Origin: JAAFHB01 sp038236995
GTDB taxonomy: Bacteria; Bacteroidota; Bacteroidia; Bacteroidales; Prolixibacteraceae
Direction of reading: 5' to 3'
Assembly: GCA_038236995.1 (NCBI GenBank)
Contig: JBBRZE010000020.1
Location: 1 to 64,000, forward strand
Length of the DNA: 64,000 nucleotides
The notes beneath the pieces were generated by a model, which worked only from the letters and a program-made list of their open reading frames with translations, did not search any database and had not been told where the DNA came from. The translations under genes and the position numbers were made by a program. This document shows, in pieces, positions 1 to 7,982 of the stretch (position 1 is the first letter of the stretch; every line of letters begins with the position of its first letter).

Positions 1-434
1 GCTCTCAAACCCGTTTTTTCTGGTGAAAGTTCGGCAAAGGTAATCCTTTATTCTGTTTCTCCAAAACTTTTTTTTCGTTTTTTAAAACCCCTTTTCTTCC
101 CTTTCAATCCCCTTAAACATGCCCTGAACGACGATCCAAATTCCCTAAAACAGTTCCCTTAAATCGTGGTGCAAATGTAAACTCTTTTATTAAATCCTGA
201 CAGATGTAAAGAGAAAAAATCAATAAAAAATCGATGCATCATAATCAACTGTTTACTTACACTTTACAACATCAAATTTTAACGAAAAAGATCAGCACGT
301 ACTTTTTCTCGATCGATACCTGGTCAGTACAACGTCAGATGGAGAGAAAAAAGTGCCTAAAAGGTGAAAAAACTCGTTGTATCGATTCCATGAAATTTGC
401 GTGAAAATCAGAAAATTGGTTTCAGAATCAATAA
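1..434. other. Intergenic region, no gene seen
   Basis: AT-rich stretch at the left edge of the window. I see no ORF with a recognisable product, no tRNA and no clear terminator. It probably holds the upstream region of the glycosyltransferase gene that follows and the flank of a gene outside the window. Short palindromic pieces such as atcgatgcat (near 230) and cgatcgat (near 310) occur but form no array. Confidence 0.5.
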
Positions 435-1250
435 ATGCACGTTTTATTTATCAAATATGCTATTTTTACACCTTATAATAATACAAACAAAGTGCCCGAT
501 AGTATAGTAATCATTCCTACGTACAACGAAAAAGAGAATATCGAACAAATCATCCGGAAGGTAATCTCTCTAGAAGGAGATTTTAGCATCCTTATAATAG
601 ACGACAATTCTCCGGATGGAACCGCAACTATAGTAAAGGAATTAGTCTCAGAATTTCAAACCAGATTGTTTTTAGTTGAACGAACTGGTAAGCTAGGTCT
701 TGGAACCGCCTATATTGCAGGATTCAGATGGGCACTGGAACACCATTACGAATACATCTTCGAGATGGATGCCGATTTCTCGCACGACCCGAACGATCTT
801 TTAAGACTCCATGACGCCTGCTATAATCAGGGAGCTGATCTTGCAATTGGATCGCGTTATATATCAGGCATTAATGTAATAAACTGGCCGCTTAAAAGGG
901 TACTGATGTCCTATTTTGCTTCGGTTTATGTACGTAAAGTTACAGGAATGCCAATTATGGACACCACTGCCGGATTCAAATGTTACCATCATACAGTCCT
1001 CGAAACCATTGACATAGAAAAGGTCAGGATGAGGGGTTACGGATTTCAGATTGAAATGAAATTTAAAACATGGAAATATGGATTCAAGATCATCGAAGTC
1101 CCAATCATATTCACGGACAGAAAAGAGGGAACATCAAAAATGAGCGGAGGAATTTTCGGTGAAGCTTTCAAAGGAGTCATGAAAATGAAAATAGCCAGCT
1201 GGTTTAAAACCTACAACAGGAAACCAACAATCGAACAGGAAATAAACTGA
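435..1250 (+). CDS. Polyprenol monophosphomannose synthase-like GT2 glycosyltransferase
   Basis: Family 2 glycosyltransferase of the dolichol-phosphate mannose synthase type. The family transfers a sugar from a nucleotide sugar to a polyprenyl phosphate at the cytoplasmic membrane face. Visible signatures are the N-terminal IPTYNEKENI (residues 28-37), DDNSPDGT (56-63) and the metal-binding DAD with FSHDP (112-119), followed by the conserved GSRY and TAGFKCY segments. There is no C-terminal membrane domain, so this is the short, soluble or peripheral form. The start is uncertain: the first 19 residues look unlike the family, and a GTG at 492 places the conserved IVIIPTYN stretch a few residues from the N-terminus, so 492 may be the true start. 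The dihydroorotase gene follows 144 bp downstream on the same strand. The exact sugar cannot be told from sequence. Confidence 0.85.
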   Translation: MHVLFIKYAIFTPYNNTNKVPDSIVIIPTYNEKENIEQIIRKVISLEGDFSILIIDDNSPDGTATIVKELVSEFQTRLFLVERTGKLGLGTAYIAGFRWALEHHYEYIFEMDADFSHDPNDLLRLHDACYNQGADLAIGSRYISGINVINWPLKRVLMSYFASVYVRKVTGMPIMDTTAGFKCYHHTVLETIDIEKVRMRGYGFQIEMKFKTWKYGFKIIEVPIIFTDRKEGTSKMSGGIFGEAFKGVMKMKIASWFKTYNRKPTIEQEIN

Positions 1251-1394
1251 AATGAAACTATGAAAAATATGAATTTCAGTTTGACAACAAAAAATCAGGT
1301 AAAATCAGCACTATTCAAAATTTTTATATAATTTCACTTCATAAAGGGATACTTCCACATTAAACTATTAATACTAAACAATTTTCAACTTATC

Positions 1395-2765
1395 ATGAGA
1401 GACATCGTCATCAAAGACGCAAGAGTAGTAAATGAAGGCAAAATTCTGAGAGACACCAGTATTCTTATTCGTAACGGCATTATTGAGAAAATATTCAGGG
1501 ATGTAGTCCCAGCCAACATTCTGGCACAAGCCGATGTAATTGATGCTGACGGCAAATTTCTTCTACCAGGGGTCATTGATGATCAGGTTCACTTCAGGGA
1601 ACCCGGGCTCACTCATAAAGGAGATATTGAATCGGAATCAAAGGCCGCAATTGCCGGTGGAATCACTTCATTTATGGAGATGCCTAATACCATTCCTCAG
1701 GCTGTTACGCAGGAATTACTAGAGCAAAAATACCACCGTGCCTCCGAAGTGTCTTTGGCAAACTACTCCTTTTATATAGGTGCAACAAATGACAACCTGG
1801 AAGAACTGCTAAAAACAGATCCCACGAAAGTGTGCGGAGTGAAAGTCTTTATGGGATCCTCAACAGGTAATATGCTGGTTGATAATCCTGAAACGCTTTC
1901 TGCCTTATTCTCAAAATCAAAAATGCTGATTGCTACACATTGTGAGGATGAACAAATCATTCAGGCAAACATTGCATTGGCGCGTGAGAAATTTGGAGAA
2001 GAGGTTCCAATGAGTGAACATTCGAAAATCAGAGATACCAATGCCTGCTTTAAATCGACTTCGAAAGCAGTTGAGCTAGCTAAGAAATTTGGAACAAGAT
2101 TGCACGTTTTACACTTATCTACAGCCGGAGAGATCGCTTTATTTGATGCGGGTCCGGTTAAAAACAAAAAAATCACTAACGAAGTTTGCGTTCACCACTT
2201 GTGGTTTACCGAATCTGATTACGAGAAAAAAGGTTCTCACATTAAATGGAATCCTTCCATCAAATCGGCAAATGATCGGCTGGCTTTAATGAAAGGTGTC
2301 AATGAAAATCGAATTGACGTAATTGCCACTGATCACGCACCTCATACACTCGAAGAAAAAGATCAGACCTACTTTAAATCGCCCTCCGGAGGACCACTTG
2401 TACAGCACTCGCTTGTTGCGATGCTCGAAATGAGCCGTAATGGCAAAATATCAATTGAAAAAGTTGTCGAAAAAATGTGTCACGCACCGGCTGATTTGTT
2501 TGGAATCGAAAAACGAGGATATATCCGCAAAGGTTACAAGGCAGATCTTGTACTCGTTGACGCTATACGCTGGACTATTTCGAAAGAGAATATCCTTGCA
2601 AAATGCGGATGGTCCCCTTTCGAAGGAGATTCATTTTACTATTTTGTAACTCAGACCTTTGTTAACGGGAATCTCGTTTACGAAAATAACAATCCAAATT
2701 CAAAAGGAACTTTTTATGAAGGGACTAAGGGCGAAAGACTCACTTTTAACCGGAACCATTCTTAA
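1395..2765 (+). CDS. pyrC: Dihydroorotase
   Basis: Amidohydrolase that interconverts carbamoyl-aspartate and dihydroorotate, the third step of pyrimidine synthesis. The 456-residue length fits class I dihydroorotase. Residues 60-69 carry the metal-site strand VIDDQVHFRE; the first His of the usual HxH motif is Gln64 and the second is His66. From memory this substitution is typical of Bacteroidota dihydroorotases, so I do not read it as inactivation. Further conserved elements are the MPNT segment, HCEDE, HLSTA and the late ATDHAPH metal/catalytic motif. The ATG at 1395 fits the family N-terminus. The 3' end overlaps the next gene, whose ATG lies at 2716, suggesting translational coupling. Confidence 0.93.
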   Translation: MRDIVIKDARVVNEGKILRDTSILIRNGIIEKIFRDVVPANILAQADVIDADGKFLLPGVIDDQVHFREPGLTHKGDIESESKAAIAGGITSFMEMPNTIPQAVTQELLEQKYHRASEVSLANYSFYIGATNDNLEELLKTDPTKVCGVKVFMGSSTGNMLVDNPETLSALFSKSKMLIATHCEDEQIIQANIALAREKFGEEVPMSEHSKIRDTNACFKSTSKAVELAKKFGTRLHVLHLSTAGEIALFDAGPVKNKKITNEVCVHHLWFTESDYEKKGSHIKWNPSIKSANDRLALMKGVNENRIDVIATDHAPHTLEEKDQTYFKSPSGGPLVQHSLVAMLEMSRNGKISIEKVVEKMCHAPADLFGIEKRGYIRKGYKADLVLVDAIRWTISKENILAKCGWSPFEGDSFYYFVTQTFVNGNLVYENNNPNSKGTFYEGTKGERLTFNRNHS

Positions 2766-3225
2766 ACACTTTACTCTTTTCGTAGTTATTATCCTTGTTG
2801 GAGCATGTCACAGCCCCAACAAGGATAAATTGCAATCGGGAGAATCATTTGGGAAAATTATTTATGATACTTATGTAATTAACCGCGATTCTACTGATTC
2901 TTGGGGAGACGAATGTCTATCAAATTTCAGTCGTAAAAAGCTAGTTGATAAAATATTTACGGCAGTGTTCGATGGGAAGGTCACACCATACGATTACTTT
3001 ACCGGCGATAAAATTCCTCCCGAACAGATCCGGAAAATGGAAACAGACAATGTGTTTTCACGCGAGAATATCAGTAAAATCCAATTCGAAGAGAATTGGA
3101 TCTGGGATGACAAAAAAAATGAAATGGTAAAACAAGTGATCTCAATGACCATCGCATACGAAGTTTTTGATAATATAGGCAAATCAAGAGGCCAGAAACC
3201 AATTTTCAAGATTAAATTCAGGTAA
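2716..3225 (+). CDS. Small lipoprotein, possibly GldN-like
   Basis: About 169 residues from the ATG at 2716, which sits inside the end of the dihydroorotase gene and is preceded by the purine-rich aaggaac. The frame is open further upstream to 2659, but the ATG at 2716 places a lipoprotein signal at the N-terminus: a hydrophobic run ending VGAC, so Cys would be lipidated. The mature part has blocks resembling the outer half of the gliding/T9SS proteins GldN/PorN: IFTAVFDGKVTPYDYFTGD, then an isoleucine-rich segment with ENWIWDDKKNE. That similarity is from memory and weak. It is much shorter than GldN, and no other core T9SS gene is next to it. It ends 10 bp from the convergent aspartate kinase gene. 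Treat it as a lipoprotein of unknown function. Confidence 0.6.
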   Translation: MKGLRAKDSLLTGTILKHFTLFVVIILVGACHSPNKDKLQSGESFGKIIYDTYVINRDSTDSWGDECLSNFSRKKLVDKIFTAVFDGKVTPYDYFTGDKIPPEQIRKMETDNVFSRENISKIQFEENWIWDDKKNEMVKQVISMTIAYEVFDNIGKSRGQKPIFKIKFR

Positions 3226-3235
3226 GAACTTTTGG

Positions 3236-4492
3236 TTACTTAATTAAAAACCGGGCAGTTGTCCTCGTCCTTTGAGCAACAAAAACAGATCTGTCCTTTG
3301 TCATCTTTTGAATTACATCTTCATTGTAATACCTGATCGTTAACAATTCGAGGCCTTCGTTGTAACGAACAATAAATTTTTTCTTCAAATCGGCAATTAT
3401 TTTATCAAATCCCCTTTCAGGCCGATCAATTGCCACCGAAAAATTCATTGCTGACTGTTGAACAAGATTCACCCTCATCCTGTACTGCGCAAAAAGCTTA
3501 TAAATTTCACTCATACTCTCTTCTGCCATAAACGAAAAATCAAGCGGCGAAATCGTAATCAGTATAAGATCCTCTTTCACAATAAAAACCGGAACATAGT
3601 TCATCACATGATCGATATTGCAAATGACAGATCCCTGCTCATCGGGTTCCATAAAAGAGCGCACATATAGTGGGATATTCTTCTCAACCAATGGCTTCAT
3701 CGTCTTTGGGTGAATAACCTTGGCACCATAGTAAGTCATCTCAACCGCTTCGCGATACGACAGCATATCGAGTTTTTGCGTGACCGCAAATTTATTGGGA
3801 TCGGCATTCATAATACCTGGAACATCCTTCCAAATAGTTACACTCTCAGCATTCAAAATATTTGCAATAATGGCGGCTGTATAGTCCGAACCTTCACGCC
3901 CTAAACTTGTAGTTTGATCCGTCACAGTGGCTCCTATAAAACCTTGGGTCATGTATATCCTGTTTTCAGCAAAGTTAAATTGCGCCTGAAATAACTCGGA
4001 TGAAAGGGACCAGTCAATATTCCCTTCCCGCCAGGTGGCGTCTGTTCTCAATCCATGCCGTATATCCATCCATTTATTACTGATACCGGTAAAATTAAGG
4101 TAGGCACTTGTAATTTTGGTGGAAAGTAACTCCCCAAACGAAACAATCTGATCGTATTCAAAATCAAAATCAAGCGACGGAGAATGCCTCAACCGTTTTT
4201 CCAATATCTTAAACAAAGATGTAATCTCATGACTGATTTCTGATGAAAGGTCACCAAAAAGTTTATCAATGATTTCGAAATGAAACGCTTTTAAAGCACT
4301 TATATTCTGCAAGCTACCTTCTGAGTTTCCGCTAAAGTAATTCTTCGTTAACAATTCGAGCGCATTGGTCGTTTTTCCCATTGCCGAAACCACAATGACA
4401 AGATCATCGGAAAAACTTTGCACGATTGAAGCCAGGTTTCTTACACCCGCTGCATCTTTCACAGAGGCGCCACCAAATTTGAATACCTTCAT
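3236..4492 (-). CDS. lysC: Aspartate kinase (monofunctional)
   Basis: Phosphorylates aspartate, the committed step toward lysine/DAP, threonine and methionine. The protein starts with the diagnostic KFGGAS motif (residues 5-10), followed by VVSAMGKTTN. The central region has the GREGSDYTA kinase block and WKDVPGIMNADP. The C-terminal third, about residues 290-418, looks like a pair of degenerate ACT regulatory domains, which usually give feedback control. At 418 residues there is no homoserine dehydrogenase fusion. It is convergent with the lipoprotein gene to its left and divergent from dapL, with 258 bp between the two start codons. Asd is present near 62 kb. Confidence 0.93.
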   Translation of the reverse strand: MKVFKFGGASVKDAAGVRNLASIVQSFSDDLVIVVSAMGKTTNALELLTKNYFSGNSEGSLQNISALKAFHFEIIDKLFGDLSSEISHEITSLFKILEKRLRHSPSLDFDFEYDQIVSFGELLSTKITSAYLNFTGISNKWMDIRHGLRTDATWREGNIDWSLSSELFQAQFNFAENRIYMTQGFIGATVTDQTTSLGREGSDYTAAIIANILNAESVTIWKDVPGIMNADPNKFAVTQKLDMLSYREAVEMTYYGAKVIHPKTMKPLVEKNIPLYVRSFMEPDEQGSVICNIDHVMNYVPVFIVKEDLILITISPLDFSFMAEESMSEIYKLFAQYRMRVNLVQQSAMNFSVAIDRPERGFDKIIADLKKKFIVRYNEGLELLTIRYYNEDVIQKMTKDRSVFVAQRTRTTARFLIK

Positions 4493-4688
4493 TTATAATG
4501 ATTTATAAATTCGAATAAGTTCAGATTTAAAATGCTAAAACTATCAAAAGTCAGTGAGAAATACATAAAAGGTTAAATAAAAATCAGACTAATTTATCAA
4601 TGTCTGTTGCACAAATAATTCCGGCACAATTACTGAATCTATCAGAACAGGGTTCCCCTTTGTCTGAAAAACCCAAAAATATATTTTG

Positions 4689-4696
4689 TATCTTTG
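4689..4696 (+). promoter_or_regulatory. Possible -7 box upstream of dapL
   Basis: The octamer tatctttg matches the Bacteroidota sigma-A -7 consensus TAnnTTTG and lies about 55 bp before the dapL ATG at 4751. I found no TTG at the usual 19-21 bp upstream spacing; the nearest, near 4660, is about 26 bp away. The call rests on the -7 box and its position alone. Confidence 0.35.
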
Positions 4697-4750
4697 TTGT
4701 CTTTAAAAGGTGAATATAAAAATACAAATTACTACATTACAATTGTTTAT

Positions 4751-5983
4751 ATGGCATACATTAACGAAAACTACCTGAAATTAAAAGCAGGATATTTATT
4801 CCCCGAAATTGGCCGGAGAGTGAGAGAATTTGCAGCTGCAAACCCCGATAAGGACATCATAAGAATGGGAATCGGAGATGTCACCCAACCGCTTACGCCT
4901 GCTATTCTTAAAGCTTTTCACGAAGGTGTGGAAGAAATGGGAAACAAAGACACATTTAAAGGTTACGGACCAGAGCAGGGTTACGATTTTCTGCGCGAAG
5001 CCATTGCTAAAAATGATTACAATCTAAGAGGAGTTAATATCTCCGCAGACGAAATCTTTGTGTCTGACGGATCGAAATGCGATACAGGAAACATTCAGGA
5101 AATATTTGGTAATGATAATATTATAGCCATATGCGACCCTGTTTATCCGGTTTACGCCGACACAACCGTGATGTCGGGGAAAACAGGGGTTTGTCAGGCA
5201 AACGGATATTTCGACAACATCGTATATATGCCTTGCAACGAAGCAAATGGCTTTATTCCTGAATTGCCTTCAACAAGGCCTGATCTGATTTTCCTTTGCT
5301 TTCCCAATAATCCCACAGGAACCGTTGCCACCAAAGAAATTTTGAAACAATGGGTCGACTACGCGATCAAAAACAAGAGTATTATACTTTACGATGCGGC
5401 TTATGAAGCCTATATAACTGAAGATACAATTCCTCATTCGATTTTTGAAATTGAAGGCGCCAAAAATGTTGCGATCGAATTCCGGAGTTTTTCAAAAACA
5501 GCTGGTTTCACAGGAACCCGTTGTGCATTCACCGTAATTCCAAATGAACTGTTTGCCTACGATAGCAAAGGAAATCCCGTTGCTGTAAAACCGCTCTGGA
5601 TGCGCAGACACACCACAAAATTTAATGGTGTATCGTATCCGGTACAAAAAGCCGCAGCAGCCGTATATTCTGAAGAAGGTAAAAAAGAGGTAAAAGGACT
5701 GATTGCCTACTACCTTGAGAACGCCAGGATTATCAGGGAAAGTCTTTCTGCTTTAGGTTATACCGTTTTTGGAGGTGTTAATGCACCTTATGTATGGGTA
5801 AAAACGAAGAACAATCTCACATCCTGGAAATTTTTCGATAAATTGCTCGATGATGCAAACGTAGTTGGCACTCCCGGATCGGGTTTTGGCCCTTCGGGCG
5901 AAGGTTATTTCCGTTTTTCCGCTTTTGCTGATCGTGAAAACGTCATCAAAGCGATGGACAGAATCAAAAATCTCACTTACTAA
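4751..5983 (+). CDS. dapL: LL-diaminopimelate aminotransferase
   Basis: PLP enzyme that converts tetrahydrodipicolinate directly to LL-diaminopimelate, bypassing the succinylase or acetylase steps. From the ATG at 4751 the protein has 410 residues, the normal DapL length, and begins MAYINENYLKLKAGYLFPEI as the family does; the open frame upstream to a TTG at 4694 adds unconserved residues. Seen in order: GIGDVTQPL (41-49), the GYGPEQGYDFLREAI substrate block, SDGSKCDTGNIQ, CFPNNPTGT, and SFSKTAGFTGTR with the Schiff-base lysine at about 249. The length and the Lys249 context separate it from generic fold type I aspartate aminotransferases. It is divergent from aspartate kinase, the first enzyme of the same pathway. 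Confidence 0.95.
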   Translation: MAYINENYLKLKAGYLFPEIGRRVREFAAANPDKDIIRMGIGDVTQPLTPAILKAFHEGVEEMGNKDTFKGYGPEQGYDFLREAIAKNDYNLRGVNISADEIFVSDGSKCDTGNIQEIFGNDNIIAICDPVYPVYADTTVMSGKTGVCQANGYFDNIVYMPCNEANGFIPELPSTRPDLIFLCFPNNPTGTVATKEILKQWVDYAIKNKSIILYDAAYEAYITEDTIPHSIFEIEGAKNVAIEFRSFSKTAGFTGTRCAFTVIPNELFAYDSKGNPVAVKPLWMRRHTTKFNGVSYPVQKAAAAVYSEEGKKEVKGLIAYYLENARIIRESLSALGYTVFGGVNAPYVWVKTKNNLTSWKFFDKLLDDANVVGTPGSGFGPSGEGYFRFSAFADRENVIKAMDRIKNLTY

Positions 5984-6097
5984 TCAACCAAAGCCGTAAT
6001 ATTAGCATCTTCACAATAGTTAGGACGCCCGGAATGAACGCATATCATCAAAATCTCTTTCCAGGCGTTTTAAAACATTCATTCAAAGGCTCTTCAA

Positions 6098-6880
6098 ATG
6101 GCATTAAAATTCTTTAAAATCACTGCTATAATTCTGTTTTTTTCGTTTGGAATCCAGACCAAGTCACAATGCCAGCTGTATTTCGCCGAAGACATGATCA
6201 ATGTAAAAGCACAATTGATTGATGCGGTGACGAAGGAAGGTGTCGGATATGCACAAATTCTCAATATGCGTGTTCGGGGAGGGACGATGGCAGATGCCCT
6301 TGGAAATTTCTCGATACAGGCAGATCCTTCTGACACACTTACATTTAAATCTCTTGGTTATTCAGATAAAAAAGTTCCGGTGCGCGAAATTGTCGGTTCC
6401 GGCAACAAAACTATCAAAATTTTATTGTCACCCGTAAGAGTACTACTTGGAGAAATAGCTGTCGAAGGCACTGGTCCCAAAGTCAATATGAATGGAATTC
6501 CAGTCGGAAAGTCAGTAGCTGTACCTGTTGAATTACGAAGCGACTATTTCGCATCAAAACCAAAAACGCTCACTGCAATATTCCAGCCAATGTCTTTTTT
6601 GGCATATCATTTCAGCAAAGATGAGAAAGAAAAACGGGCCACTTTAGTTGCCATTCGTTCGGAACGTGACTGGCAATTGCTTTCATTGGTCTACAACAAA
6701 GATGTTATTCAGAAAATTTCCGGATTATCCGGTGACGCACTGGAGGATTTCATGCTCTTTTGCAATGCCTTTAATGCATTACCAGTTAACGCAACAAGTT
6801 ACGATGTAGAAAAGCGAATCAGGGAGCTTATGAGTGAATATATTGCATGGAAACTGAAAGACAAATCACTACAACGATGA
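6098..6880 (+). CDS. Exported protein with carboxypeptidase-regulatory-like domain
   Basis: 260 residues with a Sec signal peptide, roughly 1-27 (hydrophobic IIFLF-like run ending near SQCQ). The following ~90 residues have the beta-sandwich pattern of the carboxypeptidase regulatory-like domain common in Bacteroidota: QLIDAVTKEGVGYAQI, then GTMADALGNFSIQ, then LTFKSLGYSDKKV. In TonB-linked receptors this domain comes before the plug, but here there is no TonB-dependent barrel. The C-terminal half is charged and helical (YHFSKDEKEKRA, ending in YIAWKLKDKSLQR), and I do not recognise it. The stop codon overlaps the next ATG as ATGA at 6877-6880, so the two genes are probably translated from one mRNA. 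A periplasmic or outer-membrane-associated role is inferred from the signal. Confidence 0.8.
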   Translation: MALKFFKITAIILFFSFGIQTKSQCQLYFAEDMINVKAQLIDAVTKEGVGYAQILNMRVRGGTMADALGNFSIQADPSDTLTFKSLGYSDKKVPVREIVGSGNKTIKILLSPVRVLLGEIAVEGTGPKVNMNGIPVGKSVAVPVELRSDYFASKPKTLTAIFQPMSFLAYHFSKDEKEKRATLVAIRSERDWQLLSLVYNKDVIQKISGLSGDALEDFMLFCNAFNALPVNATSYDVEKRIRELMSEYIAWKLKDKSLQR

Positions 6881-7821
6881 AAATTCCGGTTTTTGAAGAT
6901 ATCATCGGTGCGCATCAATTGATCAAAGAATTCATTCACTGCACACCTGTTCTGACCAGCACTGCTATTAACCGGATTGTCGGGGCAGAAATCTTTTTCA
7001 AGTGCGAAAATCTTCAGAAGACGGGTGCATTTAAATTCCGTGGTGCTTGTAATGCTGTCTTTTCACTGACAGATGAACAGGCTGCGCGAGGCGTTGGAAC
7101 ACATTCATCCGGAAATCATGCCGCCGCATTGGCACTGGCAGCCCGGATGAAAGGAATTCAGGCACAAATCGTGATGCCGTCGAATTCACCGGAAATAAAG
7201 AAAAAAGCGGTTGCCGGATATGGAGGTATTATCACCTATTGTGAACCGACATTGCAGGCAAGGGAAACAACCTTACAAAAAATAGCGCAAAATACAGGCA
7301 TTGAGATTATTCACCCTTACAATAATTTTAATGTAATTGCAGGACAGGGAACGGCTGCCAAAGAACTGTTAGAAGAAGTTCCGCTTCTCGATCTGGTAAT
7401 GTGCCCCGTTGGTGGTGGCGGATTGCTTTCCGGAACAGCACTATCAGTAAAAGCACTTTCCCCATCAACCAATGTAATTGCAGCAGAACCATCAGGTGCC
7501 GATGACGCTTTCCGTTCATTTAAAGCAGGATATATCATCCCTTCAGTTCATCCTAAAACGATCGCTGACGGTCTGCTTACGTCATTGGGGGAAATTAATT
7601 TTGAAGTTATCCGCCACAATGTGGATGACATTGTTACTGTATCTGAAGAATCGATTGTTAAAGCGATGCGCCTGGTTTGGGAAAGGATGAAGCTGATCAT
7701 CGAACCATCCTCCGCTGTTCCATTGGCTGCGCTTCTTGAAAACAAGGAAGCTTTCAGTAATCAGCGCATCGGAATCATTCTTTCGGGTGGAAATGTAGAC
7801 CTGGGAAATCTTCCGTTCTGA
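6877..7821 (+). CDS. Threonine dehydratase / serine racemase-like PLP enzyme
   Basis: Fold type II PLP enzyme. From the ATG at 6877 it has 314 residues; a frame-open ATG at 6847 would add ten unconserved residues, and the ATGA overlap with the preceding stop favours 6877. The Schiff-base lysine is in KTGAFKFRGA (Lys53), the cofactor asparagine in SSGNH (77-81), and the phosphate-binding glycine loop GGGGLLSG starts at about 179. There is no C-terminal ACT regulatory domain, so it resembles catabolic threonine ammonia-lyase or serine racemase rather than the feedback-inhibited biosynthetic IlvA. Sequence alone does not tell these activities apart. The conserved C-terminal SGGNVD is present. 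Confidence 0.88.
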   Translation: MKIPVFEDIIGAHQLIKEFIHCTPVLTSTAINRIVGAEIFFKCENLQKTGAFKFRGACNAVFSLTDEQAARGVGTHSSGNHAAALALAARMKGIQAQIVMPSNSPEIKKKAVAGYGGIITYCEPTLQARETTLQKIAQNTGIEIIHPYNNFNVIAGQGTAAKELLEEVPLLDLVMCPVGGGGLLSGTALSVKALSPSTNVIAAEPSGADDAFRSFKAGYIIPSVHPKTIADGLLTSLGEINFEVIRHNVDDIVTVSEESIVKAMRLVWERMKLIIEPSSAVPLAALLENKEAFSNQRIGIILSGGNVDLGNLPF

Positions 7822-7886
7822 CGTATCTTAACAAAAATCGTATTGTTCCAAATACGCAAAGCTTTAATTCAAACACCTGAAGAAAT

Positions 7887-7977
7887 GATCCAAACGCTCA
7901 AAGTATCGATCTAAATGCCCGAAGCATCGATCCAAGTGTCCGAAGCATCGATCCAAATACCCAAAGCATCGATCCGG
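7887..7977. repeat. 21-bp tandem repeat array (about 4.3 copies)
   Basis: Four consecutive 21-bp units start at 7887, 7908, 7929 and 7950, with a partial unit at 7971. The consensus is close to gatccaaatgcccgaagca followed by tc. A fifth, degenerate unit may precede at 7866. Each junction makes an atcgat palindrome except where a base has changed. Units differ at two to five positions, so the array is not a recent expansion. It fills the gap between the convergent ends of the PLP enzyme gene (7821) and the giant PKD gene (7983). There are no spacers. Confidence 0.9.
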
Positions 7978-7982
7978 AAAAA

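Noticed and set aside
1574..1600. Dihydroorotase with Gln in place of the first HxH histidine, suggesting an inactive enzyme
   Set aside because: All other motifs are intact and, as I recall, the same DDQVHFREPG segment occurs in other Bacteroidota dihydroorotases, so it is likely the normal form there.
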